Positions 29,298 to 38,914 of a DNA stretch of 64,000 nucleotides are shown here, piece after piece. A program made the position numbers and the translations under genes. Source of the DNA: Alphaproteobacteria bacterium (GTDB taxonomy: Bacteria; Pseudomonadota; Alphaproteobacteria; UBA9655); the NCBI GenBank assembly GCA_017992885.1, contig JAGONT010000008.1, positions 1 through 64,000 on the forward strand. The letters run 5' to 3'. The stretch's first letter is position 1; every line of letters begins with the position of its first letter. Below the pieces are notes generated by a model that was not told where the DNA came from, searched no databases, and saw only the letters and a program-made list of their open reading frames with translations.

Positions 29298-30986
29298 ATG
29301 GCATCTAACCAATATATATACGTGATGAAGGGCCTGACGAAAGTTTATCCTGGCAAGCGAGAAGTCTTTAAGGATATTTGGCTATCCTTTTACCCAGGAG
29401 CTAAGATTGGCATTATCGGCGTAAATGGCTCAGGAAAATCGACATTGATGAAAATCATGGCAGGCATAGACACAGAGTTTAATGGAGAAGCTTGGGCCGC
29501 ACAAGGAACAACTGTTGGGTATTTGGCCCAAGAGCCCGATCTTAACCCGGACCTTACTGTTGAACAGAATGTGCTTGAAGCTCTTGCAGACACAAAAGCA
29601 CTCTTGGACCGATTTGAGACCGTAAGCGCACGCTTTGCAGAACCCATGAGCGATGAAGAAATGAATGACCTTTTAGCCGAACAAGCTGAACTCCAAGATA
29701 AAATTGAGGCCGTTGAAGGTTGGGATCTCAATCGTAAAGTAGAAATTGCCATGGATGCGTTGCGCTGCCCCTCCGGAGAAGCCGATGTTAAAACTCTTTC
29801 CGGCGGAGAAAAACGACGGATAGCGTTGTGTCGTTTACTTCTTCAACAACCCGATATTTTACTTCTGGACGAACCCACAAACCACCTGGATGCTGAATCT
29901 GTAGCATGGTTGGAACGCCACCTTCAAGAATACAAAGGAACGGTGATTCTTGTCACCCATGACCGTTATTTCTTAGACAATGTAGTGAGCTGGATTTTAG
30001 AGTTAGACCGGGGGCAAGGTATTCCTTTTGAAGGAAATTACTCAGCCTGGCTTGAACAAAAGCAAAAACGCTTAGCCTTGGAAGGCAAACAAGAAGGCGC
30101 TCGTCAGAAAACTCTTGCCAACGAGCTTGAATGGATTCGCCAATCGCCAAAAGCTCGTCAAGCCAAGAGCAAAGCCCGTATCCAGGCCTATGAAGAGTTA
30201 TTAGCCCAAGACGCCCGTAAATCTCAAGACTCAGCTCAAATCATCATTCCAGCCGGCCCACGCTTAGGCACAACGGTCATTGAAACTCAAAATCTTTCGA
30301 AAGGATTTGGAGATCGATTGCTCATTGATGACTTGAATTTCAGATTACCTGCTGGTGGGATCGTGGGCATTATTGGACCGAATGGTGCTGGAAAATCGAC
30401 TCTTTTCAAGCTAATTACCAAACAAGAAGATCCCAATGAAGGAACGATCCGCATTGGGGATACGGTCGTCTTAGGATATGTGGATCAATCACGTGATAGT
30501 CTGGATCCCAACAAAACCGTTTGGGAAGAAATTTCGCAAGGCCTGGATGAAATCGAACTGGGAAAGCGAAAAATGCCAAGCCGCGCTTATTGCAGTAGCT
30601 TTAACTTTAAAGGGACAGACCAACAAAAAAAAGTGGGTCAACTTTCAGGGGGAGAACGCAATCGCGTTCATCTAGCGAAGATGTTGAAATCGGGCGTAAA
30701 TGTTTTGCTGCTAGACGAACCGACGAACGATTTGGATATTGATACCCTGAGGGCGCTTGAAGACGCTCTGTTAGACTATGCCGGCTGTGCCGTCATCATC
30801 AGCCATGATCGCTGGTTCTTAGACCGTATTGCGACCCATATCCTTGCTTTTGAGGGAGATAGCCATGTGGAGTGGTTTGAAGGAAATTATCAAGCCTATG
30901 AGGTTGACCACAAACGCCGTCTGGGAATGGACGCTGACCAACCTCATCGCGTGAAGTATAAGCCGTTGGTACGAAAAACCGCTTGA
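29298..30986 (+). CDS. ettA: Energy-dependent translational throttle protein EttA (ABC-F)
   Basis: 562 residues, two ABC domains without membrane segments. EttA binds the ribosomal E site and gates entry into elongation depending on ADP/ATP. First site: GVNGSGKST and LSGGEKRR; linker arm rich in charged residues (about 240-300, [14 protein letters not shown]); second site: [17 protein letters not shown] and [11 protein letters not shown]. The ending [15 protein letters not shown] is typical of EttA rather than Uup. Confidence 0.95.
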   Translation: MASNQYIYVMKGLTKVYPGKREVFKDIWLSFYPGAKIGIIGVNGSGKSTLMKIMAGIDTEFNGEAWAAQGTTVGYLAQEPDLNPDLTVEQNVLEALADTKALLDRFETVSARFAEPMSDEEMNDLLAEQAELQDKIEAVEGWDLNRKVEIAMDALRCPSGEADVKTLSGGEKRRIALCRLLLQQPDILLLDEPTNHLDAESVAWLERHLQEYKGTVILVTHDRYFLDNVVSWILELDRGQGIPFEGNYSAWLEQKQKRLALEGKQEGARQKTLANELEWIRQSPKARQAKSKARIQAYEELLAQDARKSQDSAQIIIPAGPRLGTTVIETQNLSKGFGDRLLIDDLNFRLPAGGIVGIIGPNGAGKSTLFKLITKQEDPNEGTIRIGDTVVLGYVDQSRDSLDPNKTVWEEISQGLDEIELGKRKMPSRAYCSSFNFKGTDQQKKVGQLSGGERNRVHLAKMLKSGVNVLLLDEPTNDLDIDTLRALEDALLDYAGCAVIISHDRWFLDRIATHILAFEGDSHVEWFEGNYQAYEVDHKRRLGMDADQPHRVKYKPLVRKTA

Positions 30987-31035
30987 GTCAGGCTTATGCT
31001 GCTACTCTATGATGATAGACGTATTTTGCAGAAAG

Positions 31036-32310
31036 TTACTCCCATTCGTCATCTTCATCATGGGTATGGTGTGAGGCTATAGGTAGTTTTTGTTTAAACT
31101 CTTCCACCTTCTGTTCAAGAGACTTCATCATTCCTCCTGGTTTCTGCTGTATTTTTGCTGTGTTTCCAGAAGTTTCTTCCGGAGGATTATTGGTCTTTTT
31201 CAGGATTGTTTGCTTTCTGATACTTTCAAGCAGACTTTCACCTTGTGGTTCAGCTTGCTTTGTCTTGAGTCTGCTTAAAACTTTTTGTTGTTTTGAAGCT
31301 ATGTCTTCCTGCTGAGTCGTCTTCTTTTGCGCCATAAGAGGTACGTTATTCTTATGATAAACGTTTATTTCACCATTGAATTTTTCAATCTCTTTTATAG
31401 CCTGACTTCTCGCTCTATTTTGCTGTTGGGCTTGCTTCGTGAACCCCGTCTCAAGGGGTAACTCAGCCGTTGGCTTTAAAGCAGCTATCTTCATTTGCAC
31501 TGCTTCAATTGCGGCCAAATTATCAATAATCACCTCATCTACTGTTTTTTTCAATGGAGTCAAGAGAGTAGCACTCTCAACTGCTGAACTGAGTTCTTGA
31601 ACGTCTTCACCTGCTTCCTCCTCAGCTATTGCCACTCTACGATCTGCAAGTGACTGTTTTAAAGTATCTAGAAGTGTTTCAGGTTGTGAGACGATTTCTT
31701 GTTTCGGTTGAGTACTTACATTCCTTAGAGCATGAGGATTTCTAATGCTTTCAAGAAAACTTTCTCTGCTTACAGGTTCAGTTTGCTGAGTCTTGAGATT
31801 GCTTAACAGCACATTCTGCTTTTCAGCCTCTTGCAAAGACGCTTCTTCCAAAGTCTGCTTTTGAAGCATAAGTTTAGTAATGGCCTGTTCGGTATCCCCT
31901 ATTTCATCATTTATTGTTGTGGTCTCTTTTATAGCGGTGGCTAATTCATCCACTGCATCAGAAGCGCTCTGAACCTCAGCTGGACTCGGAGCACGTGCGA
32001 GTACCCCTAGTTTTGGTAATGGAGGTGGTGGCGGAACTTCAGCTTCTGTTACCTCACTAACAACTGGTTTTGAAACTAAGAGTGAAGCCATCGTCTCAAC
32101 ATCTTTAGACGTTGGCTCTTCTATCGGAAGGGCTACTCCTTGAGGTCGTATTTTAGGAAGCTGCTTTTCAGTTTCAATGGGTTGAACAACCTCTTTTTTA
32201 ACGACGGGCACTTGAGGCAAAGACCTTAAATTCGTTGAGGGAACACCTTCTACAACAGGAGACTGTTTTTTAACTGCATTAGATTGAGTCTTCGTTCCCA
32301 GCTTAGGCAC
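31036..32310 (-). CDS. WH2/acidic-tail protein resembling Arp2/3 activators (candidate host effector)
   Basis: 424 codons from GTG 32310, with no ATG upstream in frame. Low-complexity Pro/Val/Lys N-terminus; PPPPPLP at 93-99; helical/coiled regions; WH2-like motifs at about 183-198 (ESFLESIRNPHALRNV) and 358-373 (ESLLESIRKQTILKKT), with a weaker one at 211-226 (ETLLDTLKQSLADRRV). The C-terminus is an amphipathic helix (MMKSLEQKVEEFKQKLPIA) and then HDEDDEWE, strongly like the connector and acidic tail of WASP-type proteins, which end in DDEWED. WH2 motifs bind actin monomers; connector-acidic segments bind Arp2/3. Rickettsia RickA has this plan. The likely true N-terminus is the ORF 32354-32641, one frameshift away. 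Actin function is inferred. Confidence 0.7.
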   Translation of the reverse strand: MPKLGTKTQSNAVKKQSPVVEGVPSTNLRSLPQVPVVKKEVVQPIETEKQLPKIRPQGVALPIEEPTSKDVETMASLLVSKPVVSEVTEAEVPPPPPLPKLGVLARAPSPAEVQSASDAVDELATAIKETTTINDEIGDTEQAITKLMLQKQTLEEASLQEAEKQNVLLSNLKTQQTEPVSRESFLESIRNPHALRNVSTQPKQEIVSQPETLLDTLKQSLADRRVAIAEEEAGEDVQELSSAVESATLLTPLKKTVDEVIIDNLAAIEAVQMKIAALKPTAELPLETGFTKQAQQQNRARSQAIKEIEKFNGEINVYHKNNVPLMAQKKTTQQEDIASKQQKVLSRLKTKQAEPQGESLLESIRKQTILKKTNNPPEETSGNTAKIQQKPGGMMKSLEQKVEEFKQKLPIASHHTHDEDDEWE

Positions 32311-32353
32311 AATGACGGTTTTAACCGTACTGACGACTTTATTTGTCCAGCTT

Positions 32354-32641
32354 TCAAAACCGACTAATTAACGACTGGACGCCAGAAGAAGCAGTGCCTC
32401 GAGAAGACTTTTGAGAAGGCGTTTGCTTGCCTAGGGTTTCACCAGCCTTCCCAGCTGCTATGGTTTTTTGTTGCACTGCACCCTTCGTGATCGCTTGGTG
32501 ATTCGACAGCTGTGCACTGGCACTCCCGTTTACCACTGATTCTGCTGCTCCCAAAGCAGTGCTTGATAAAAATGTTAACGTAACTAACGGAAGCACGGCG
32601 CGTCTAAAAATTTGCTTTGATATTTTGTTCTTCATCTTCAT
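32354..32641 (-). pseudogene. Signal-peptide ORF, probable 5' part of the WH2 gene
   Basis: 95 residues from ATG 32641 (or 32635): signal peptide MKNKISKQIFRRAVLPLVTL ending near ALGA, then a Ser/Gln/Lys-rich disordered segment ending LISRF and TGA. The last codons read CGG TTT TGA AAG. Skipping one T continues as SRFESWTNKVVSTVKTVIV straight into PKLGTK, the start of the 424-codon ORF. The two are therefore likely halves of one gene of about 535 codons, broken or joined by +1 shifting at UUU-UGA. The open frame extends upstream through the hexamer repeats (RVRVRV...), but those codons precede the signal peptide and are probably not translated. Confidence 0.65.
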
Positions 32642-32650
32642 CACCAAACA

Positions 32651-32689
32651 AACTCTAACTCTAACTCTAACTCTAACTCTAACTCTAAC
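32651..32689. repeat. Hexanucleotide tandem repeat (AACTCT)6
   Basis: Six perfect AACTCT units plus AAC, ending 9 bases upstream of the ATG of the signal-peptide ORF (minus strand AGAGTT units). Being a multiple of 3 it would not change frame, but gain or loss of units would change the spacing between promoter or ribosome site and the start, as in contingency loci. Confidence 0.95.
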
Positions 32690-32807
32690 AAAACAATTAT
32701 AGCATTGTTTTGTAATTTTCAAAAAAAATCACTCTTTTATTTTAATTAATAATTTTAATAAATGGAATTTCTTATCAAGCTGGAAAAGTGACAGACTACT
32801 TCCCCTC

Positions 32808-35786
32808 TCACTCCTCTAAATTTAACAGCGCAACATTCCCCCCGCTTGCAGTGATATTATAACTAAACGTACGTTCAACAGCAAAACGCGGCAAATAATA
32901 AGGCCCTCCAGCTTTAGGACCTGTCCCTGAGAGACCTTCACCGCCAAAAGGTTGAACTCCCACAACGGCACCAATCATATTGCGATTGATGTAAAGATTG
33001 CCAACCTGAGCCAACTTACGAACTTTATCCATGGTCTGTTCGATGCGGCTTTGCAAACCCATTGTTAAGCCATACCCCGCTTGATTGATCGTTTGAACAA
33101 CACTTTCAAGATCCTGAGCTTTAAAACGCGCCACATGTAAAATGGGGCCAAAAACTTCACGATTCACATCATGCATTCCCTGAACTTCAAGAAGCGTCGG
33201 CGCCACAAAATCCCCTTCCTTTCCAGAAAGAAGGGTCCGCGCCAAAGGTTGATGTTTTTTAACGTAAGACTCAATGTCATCACGTGCAGCTCCATCAATG
33301 ACTGGTCCTACATCGGTGGAAAGCCATTGCGGATCACCAACAATCAACTCTTCCATAGCTTCCTTGAGCATAGCAAGAGTTGGTTCATATATATCATCCT
33401 GAATAAAAAGAACTCTTAAAGCAGAACACCGTTGGCCAGCACTTTGAAAGGCGGAGACAATCACATCATCCACAACTTGCTCAATTAAAGCGGAGGAATC
33501 CACAATCATGGCGTTTATTCCCCCTGTCTCTGCTATCAAAGGAACGAGAGGCCCTTTGCGTTCAGCTAAAGTTCCTTGAATATGTTGAGCTGTGGAGGTG
33601 GCCCCTGTAAAAACGACCCCATTCACTCTTAAATCTTTAACAAGAAGTGTGCCGATAACACTGCTACGACCCGGGAGAAAATGAAGGATTTCCTGTGGCA
33701 CACCCGCTTCATGCAATAGTTGAATCGCATGAAAGGCCACCAGTGGAGTTTGGGATGCCGGCTTAGCTATCACTGCATTTCCAGCAGCGAGAGCAGCCGT
33801 AATCTGCCCCATAAAAATGGCAAGAGGAAAATTCCATGGACTGATACAGGCAAAGACGCCGCGCCCTCGCAAAGCCAATTCATTGAGCTCTCCCGTTGGA
33901 CCTTTCATCGTTTGAACCGTGGCAAAATGCTTAAGAGATTCTGTGGCATAATATCGACAAAAGTCAGCAGCTTCTCGAACTTCAGCAAGAGCATCGGGCA
34001 ATGTTTTCTTTCCCTCGTAGATAAGCAGACCCAAAAAAAGTCCATGCCGATTTTCAATAAAGTCAGCAGCTCGATTTAAAATTTCCGCCCGCTTATTAGC
34101 AAAAGTGCTATCCCAAGACTTCCAATGAAAAGACGCCGTTGCAAGAGCTTTATCGAGATCCTCTGCTGTTGCCTCTTTAACTGTGCCATAAGATCCTTGC
34201 TCTTTTTCGATCTCTTGCTTAAGAAGCGTAACAACCTTTCGATTACTTAGGTCAAACCCTTGAGAATTTTTCCGCATTTTCCCATAGATATCCTTTGGTA
34301 AAGGGATGCATGGGTGGCCGTCCGGGGGATGGGACTCAAAAAAAGCCCAGGGATCGCCCATTTTTTCTTCAAGTGAAAGGGAAGAATCATATATCTTATG
34401 CACAAAAGAGGTATTCGCACCATTCTCTAAAAGGCGACGAACCAAATAAGGAAGTAAGTCTTGATCAGTCCCTACAGGCGCATAAACCCGGATAGGAAGA
34501 GAATGAGTTGCACGAATGTGGGTATAAAGTTCTTCACCCATACCTTGAAGACGTTGAAATTCAATATCTTGTCTCCCTTTCGCCATCTCAAGAACAGTTG
34601 CCACCGTATAAACATTATGGGTCGCAAATTGTGGATAAAGAACGCCTTCTGCTTTTAAAAGTCTTTGAGCGCAGGCTAGGTAAGAAATGTCAGTTGCCGC
34701 CTTACGGGTAAAGACAGGATAGGTACGATACCCCCCAACTTGTGCTACTTTAATTTCCGTATCCCAATAGGCTCCCTTTACAAGACGAACCATCAGAGGG
34801 CTTTTCGTTTTTTGAGCTAAAGCTTCAACATGATCAATAACGGCCATAGCCCGCTTTTGATAAGCCTGAACAGCCAACCCAAATCCATCCCACCCTTTCA
34901 AATCTGAAACTTCACAAACTTTTGCCATCAATTTTAAAGAAAGCTCAAGACGGGATGCTTCTTCTGCATCAAGAGTGAGGGCTATCCCCGATTCCCGAGC
35001 CAAAATACAAAGTTCTACCAGAACAGGAAGTAGCTCTTTCATGACGTCTTCATAATGAGAGAATGTATAATGAGGATGAAGAGCAGAAAGCTTCACGGAA
35101 AGGCTATCTCTTTCAAAATGCGAAAGAGTCTTGGCTTGTTGCTTTCCCACAGCTTGAATAGCCTGAACATACGCTAACCGATAAGCTTGAGCCATAGTGC
35201 GAGTTCGTGCCCCTTCGCCCAACATATCAAAGGAAAAACGATCCTGAGGGGATTTGAGGCGTCGCTTAAGAGCTTCTTCAATAGATTGACCCAAAATGAA
35301 TTCACGACTTAAAAGGCCCATAAAAACTTTAAAAGCCCGAAGAGTTAAGGGTTGAACAAGTGTTCCCCACGATGAATTTTGCATGGATTGCACAAAATTA
35401 AGCCCCCAACGAGACATCGTAATCAATTTGTCTTCCTTGTCTCCCGTTCTACGCCATTCATGCTGAGAAAGCTTATCTTTTAAAAGAAGATTGGCTGTAT
35501 AAGCGTCAGGAATACGTAAATAGGCTTCAACGAGAGCCATTAAGGAGCGCCCTTCTGCTTGAGACAAAGGAAAAGCCTGTAAAAACTTTTGGATATTAAA
35601 AGCGTTCAACGGCGTGTTCTGCAAAGCTTCAATCCAAATCTTGACTCGCTCTGCTATTGCTGGCCGAAAGGTTTTAATCGATTCAAGATCTTTCAGTAAA
35701 GACACGATTAGACTTTTTTCATCTTGATTAAGAAGGTCTTCAAAGCTCTTGTCGTAAAATAAGTGCCCCTCAAAAAGCATCAACAA
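32808..35786 (-). CDS. putA: Bifunctional proline dehydrogenase / glutamate semialdehyde dehydrogenase
   Basis: 992 residues, a short PutA without the N-terminal ribbon-helix-helix DNA-binding domain, so not a self-repressor. The N-terminal helical domain is followed by the FAD proline dehydrogenase barrel (about 120-470) with VRLVKGAYWDTE and YAPVGTDQDLLPYLVRRLLEN. The aldehyde dehydrogenase half (about 510-970) has ISPWNFPLAIF, the NAD-binding FTGATSTA, ETGGINAMIVD and the catalytic cysteine in QSAGQRCSALR. It converts proline to glutamate. It follows the ribokinase gene by 10 bases. Confidence 0.96.
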   Translation of the reverse strand: MLMLFEGHLFYDKSFEDLLNQDEKSLIVSLLKDLESIKTFRPAIAERVKIWIEALQNTPLNAFNIQKFLQAFPLSQAEGRSLMALVEAYLRIPDAYTANLLLKDKLSQHEWRRTGDKEDKLITMSRWGLNFVQSMQNSSWGTLVQPLTLRAFKVFMGLLSREFILGQSIEEALKRRLKSPQDRFSFDMLGEGARTRTMAQAYRLAYVQAIQAVGKQQAKTLSHFERDSLSVKLSALHPHYTFSHYEDVMKELLPVLVELCILARESGIALTLDAEEASRLELSLKLMAKVCEVSDLKGWDGFGLAVQAYQKRAMAVIDHVEALAQKTKSPLMVRLVKGAYWDTEIKVAQVGGYRTYPVFTRKAATDISYLACAQRLLKAEGVLYPQFATHNVYTVATVLEMAKGRQDIEFQRLQGMGEELYTHIRATHSLPIRVYAPVGTDQDLLPYLVRRLLENGANTSFVHKIYDSSLSLEEKMGDPWAFFESHPPDGHPCIPLPKDIYGKMRKNSQGFDLSNRKVVTLLKQEIEKEQGSYGTVKEATAEDLDKALATASFHWKSWDSTFANKRAEILNRAADFIENRHGLFLGLLIYEGKKTLPDALAEVREAADFCRYYATESLKHFATVQTMKGPTGELNELALRGRGVFACISPWNFPLAIFMGQITAALAAGNAVIAKPASQTPLVAFHAIQLLHEAGVPQEILHFLPGRSSVIGTLLVKDLRVNGVVFTGATSTAQHIQGTLAERKGPLVPLIAETGGINAMIVDSSALIEQVVDDVIVSAFQSAGQRCSALRVLFIQDDIYEPTLAMLKEAMEELIVGDPQWLSTDVGPVIDGAARDDIESYVKKHQPLARTLLSGKEGDFVAPTLLEVQGMHDVNREVFGPILHVARFKAQDLESVVQTINQAGYGLTMGLQSRIEQTMDKVRKLAQVGNLYINRNMIGAVVGVQPFGGEGLSGTGPKAGGPYYLPRFAVERTFSYNITASGGNVALLNLEE

Positions 35787-35796
35787 AATCTTTCTT

Positions 35797-36723
35797 TTAA
35801 GAAATTCGTCTTGGGAGGGGAATAATTTTTAGGTTTTCTTCAATCTGTTGAATTGTGGGCAAGCTCATTTGCGCTCCTTTCTGTAAGCAAGCCAAACCGC
35901 TCGCAACAGATGCTCGCCTCAACGCCCCGAGCAAATCAATATCACGATCCAAGCTAGCCGCAAAAACGCCCACAAAGGCATCTCCAGCCGCTGTTGTGTC
36001 TACAGCCTCAATTTCCATAGCTTGTACTTTCCAAGTTTCATTTGGTGTACAGGCAATCGCGCCTTGCTTTCCGAGAGTAACAATGCACATCAAATCAAAT
36101 TGAGTCGCAACACGTCGGGCAACAACCGCTGGAGAAATAACTTCAAACCCGAGGTGAAGTCCTAAAAGCGTTGATTCTACTTGATTGACAACCAAAGCAT
36201 CCAAAATATTTAAGATATCGGGAGGAATATCATACGCGGGAGCTAAATTTAAAATGATTTTTGCCCCAAATTTCTTTGCACGACGAATAAGTTTCCAATT
36301 TTCTTCAACAGGCGTTTCCATCTGTAAAAGAAGGGTTGTTTCTTTCGATAACAGAAAATCAGGAATTTTGGCTTCCCGTGCCTCTAGATTAGCGCCGCTC
36401 GCAACAGTAATCATATTTTCACCCCGGGCATCAACGCAAACGGCCGCACATCCTGTTGATGAGTTTTGGCTTACATCCACCCCCACTAAATCGACAAAAG
36501 AGCTTTGAAGTGAACTTAAAATCATACGACCAAATTCATCATCACCAACTTCGCCAAATAGCTTTACCGAAGCCCCTCCTTTCGCCGCAGCAACGGCTTG
36601 GTTTGCTCCCTTCCCTCCCGCAATCATTTGATAACTTGGGCAAAGAACTGTATCTCCAGGACGTGGCATTTTTTCAATGCGCATCACCATATCCAGATTA
36701 AGTGAACCAAAAACAACGATCAT
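35797..36723 (-). CDS. rbsK: Ribokinase (PfkB family)
   Basis: 308 residues. It phosphorylates ribose to ribose 5-phosphate. Signatures: GSLNLDMVMRIEKMPRPGDT, GGKGANQAVAAAKGGA (PfkB signature 1), GEVGDDEFG, and the anion hole/catalytic base DTTAAGDAFVGVF (signature 2). No ribose transporter is nearby, so it may use ribose released from nucleosides. It heads the two-gene unit with putA. Related PfkB substrates cannot be excluded. Confidence 0.88.
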   Translation of the reverse strand: MIVVFGSLNLDMVMRIEKMPRPGDTVLCPSYQMIAGGKGANQAVAAAKGGASVKLFGEVGDDEFGRMILSSLQSSFVDLVGVDVSQNSSTGCAAVCVDARGENMITVASGANLEAREAKIPDFLLSKETTLLLQMETPVEENWKLIRRAKKFGAKIILNLAPAYDIPPDILNILDALVVNQVESTLLGLHLGFEVISPAVVARRVATQFDLMCIVTLGKQGAIACTPNETWKVQAMEIEAVDTTAAGDAFVGVFAASLDRDIDLLGALRRASVASGLACLQKGAQMSLPTIQQIEENLKIIPLPRRIS

Positions 36724-36861
36724 AAGCTTCTTTTCTCCTGTTTTATTTCCTGCGCCTGTTCCCTTTAAGGGTACATTATCTCTGCATCAGACTCTAGACA
36801 AATAGATAAAAATCATGTGTTATAGATATAGTTATCATAAAATTAGAACGGGTGTAAGAGG

Positions 36862-38298
36862 ATGCAAACCTGTCGGCATCAAGCTTTTAAAGTTATCGTT
36901 TATTTACTGTTTTTTTTGATGGTGGGAAGAAACTTATTATGGGCAGTCACAAGCTCCTCTATTGTCATATGTGCTAAATCCGGTGCTATTCAACATGAAC
37001 ATAATGCCGATGCTATAACCCATCCTGCTTCTCTTACAAAAATGATGACTCTTTATTTAACCTTTAAAGCCATAAAAACAGGAAAACTCAAACTCACTCA
37101 AAATCTCCGTGTCTCAAAGTTTGCCGCTCAACAAATGCCTTGTAAACTTTGGTTAAAAGCGGGTTCAACCATTACAGTACGTGAAGCCATTCTTGCTCTT
37201 ATCACAAAATCAGCCAACGATGCTGCCACGGCTTTGGCCGAAACTTTGGGAAATGGTTCAGAAGCGCGTTTTGCACAAACCATGACCCTCCAAGCGCGCG
37301 AGTTAGGCATGTCAAAAACAATTTTTAAAAATGCTTCCGGTGTTCCTAACAAACAACAAGTCACAACAGCTCGCGATATGGCAACCTTATCTCGAGCTTT
37401 GTACAAGGATTTTCCCGAGTATTTTCACCTTTTTAAAACTAAAAAATTTGTTCACAAAGGTGTCGCTCATGCAAACCACAATCATCTTTTAGGAAAGGTC
37501 GACGGCGTAGATGGAATTAAAACAGGATTCATTTGTTCTTCTGGTTTTAATTTAGCCGCTTCCATGACGCGAGGCGATCGCAAGATTATTGCTGTTGTTA
37601 TGGGAGGTGAGAGTATTAAAGCCCGCGATACTAAAACAACAAAGCTGCTTGAATCCGCCTATGCAAACTTCACGGGAAAAAAAGGCTTTCATAATCAAAA
37701 TGATTTTATGGGGAAAAAGAATTTTGAGTATCAAAATGAGTCAATTACTGACTTGCTTCAAACCCTAGGCCATGACGAAGCTTATGCCAGTTCACCTCCC
37801 GCAAAGTTGATCAAAGCAATAAACACTCCCACAACAAACAAGGCAAAACTCATAAAGGTACAACAGAAATCTAACTCTCTAGATGATATTATTAATGATC
37901 TCTCTAAAAAAGTAAGCAGTAAACAACCTAAATCTATAGAAGACGTTCTTTCTTCTCTCGACAGTTCTCATCCTAGAGTGACAAACAAACCACCAAAAAA
38001 ATCTTCGAAGGCTCAGAAAGAAAACAATAAAAATCCCCTAAAAACAACATCTAAAGATGTAATAAAGAATACCAACAAACATCCAAAGCAAGAGGTTGAC
38101 TCTAGTCAAAAGCCAGCTTCAAAAGAAAAACCTAAGCCCACGAAAAAGCCTGCCAGGGATCATTCCAAGAAGAAGACTAAGCCAACTTCAAAAGAACAGC
38201 ATAAAACTACAAAAAAACCTATCAGGAAACCTTCCAAGCAGAAAGCTAAGACTTCTCAAAAGCCAGTTCCTGAAACTAAAGCTACGAAAAAAACATGA
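36862..38298 (+). CDS. D-Ala-D-Ala carboxypeptidase with long basic tail
   Basis: 478 residues. The signal segment lies at about 10-29. The serine peptidase S11 domain (about 30-275) has SLTKMM (SxxK), KSANDA (SxN) and KTGFICS (KTG). Instead of the PBP5-C domain the protein ends in about 200 residues of disordered Lys/Pro/Ser/Thr sequence with repeated TKKP, SKEK and KPTSK units. This basic tail could bind glycan, LPS or nucleic acid. It overlaps the next gene by 4 bases (ATGA), linking it to the histidine phosphatases. Confidence 0.9.
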   Translation: MQTCRHQAFKVIVYLLFFLMVGRNLLWAVTSSSIVICAKSGAIQHEHNADAITHPASLTKMMTLYLTFKAIKTGKLKLTQNLRVSKFAAQQMPCKLWLKAGSTITVREAILALITKSANDAATALAETLGNGSEARFAQTMTLQARELGMSKTIFKNASGVPNKQQVTTARDMATLSRALYKDFPEYFHLFKTKKFVHKGVAHANHNHLLGKVDGVDGIKTGFICSSGFNLAASMTRGDRKIIAVVMGGESIKARDTKTTKLLESAYANFTGKKGFHNQNDFMGKKNFEYQNESITDLLQTLGHDEAYASSPPAKLIKAINTPTTNKAKLIKVQQKSNSLDDIINDLSKKVSSKQPKSIEDVLSSLDSSHPRVTNKPPKKSSKAQKENNKNPLKTTSKDVIKNTNKHPKQEVDSSQKPASKEKPKPTKKPARDHSKKKTKPTSKEQHKTTKKPIRKPSKQKAKTSQKPVPETKATKKT

Positions 38299-38912
38299 GA
38301 AAAATTTCCTTAGCGCTTTTCTTGGTGAGTCTGCTGTCAAATACTGTTGCTGCAACACCTAAAAATGTAATCATTACCCGTCACGCGGATAAAGTTCTTC
38401 CTCATGGATTTTGCTTGTCTCTTCAAGGGCTAGAAAGAGCAGCTGCTTTAGCCTATTATTTTTCTGATACCCTTCACTATAATACACCCCCTATTTCCCA
38501 CATTTTCGCAGCTTATTCAGGACAACCAAAGCCGTACATAAGATGTCTGCAAACTTGCCAACCTACGGCAACTCATTTAAAATTGCCTCTCAACACAGCC
38601 TTTACGCTTACTGAAGTTAAAGAGGTTGCCCAGGAAATTTTGACCAATCCCCTTTATGATAACGCAACCGTATTAATGTGCTGGGAACATGAACATATTG
38701 CTTCCCTTGTCATAGCTTTAGGAGGAGAAAATCCAGGCTTTTGGCCAGATAATATTTTTGATCAGGTTTACCTGCTATCCTATGAAGAAAACAATAAACC
38801 TAAGCTTCAAAAGTTTTTACAAGAACTCATGTTTGGCGATCGAGCCTCCTTCAAAGATGAACCACATCCTCTTCCCCAAGTTCCTGTTCCATGTCCCAAA
38901 GTAGCTTCATAA
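38295..38912 (+). CDS. Secreted histidine phosphatase family protein, copy 1
   Basis: 205 residues with a signal peptide (cleavage near VAA). Histidine phosphatase signatures: VIITRHADK (RH motif with the nucleophile His), later RCLQTCQPTA (second Arg), and VLMCWEHEHI (second His). These residues form the phosphate pocket, so activity is plausible though the substrate is unknown. The C-terminal part (FDQVYLLSYEENNKPKLQ) is shared with copy 2. It is translationally coupled to the carboxypeptidase upstream. Confidence 0.78.
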   Translation: MRKISLALFLVSLLSNTVAATPKNVIITRHADKVLPHGFCLSLQGLERAAALAYYFSDTLHYNTPPISHIFAAYSGQPKPYIRCLQTCQPTATHLKLPLNTAFTLTEVKEVAQEILTNPLYDNATVLMCWEHEHIASLVIALGGENPGFWPDNIFDQVYLLSYEENNKPKLQKFLQELMFGDRASFKDEPHPLPQVPVPCPKVAS

Positions 38913-38914
38913 AA

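Noticed and set aside
32642-32722. N-terminal RVRVRV peptide from the hexamer repeat
   Set aside because: The frame stays open, but it precedes a good signal peptide that has its own ATG; a repeat-encoded basic strand before a signal peptide is unlikely to be translated.
37552-37734. Minus-strand ORF within the second carboxypeptidase
   Set aside because: Shadow of a gene with intact catalytic motifs on the other strand.
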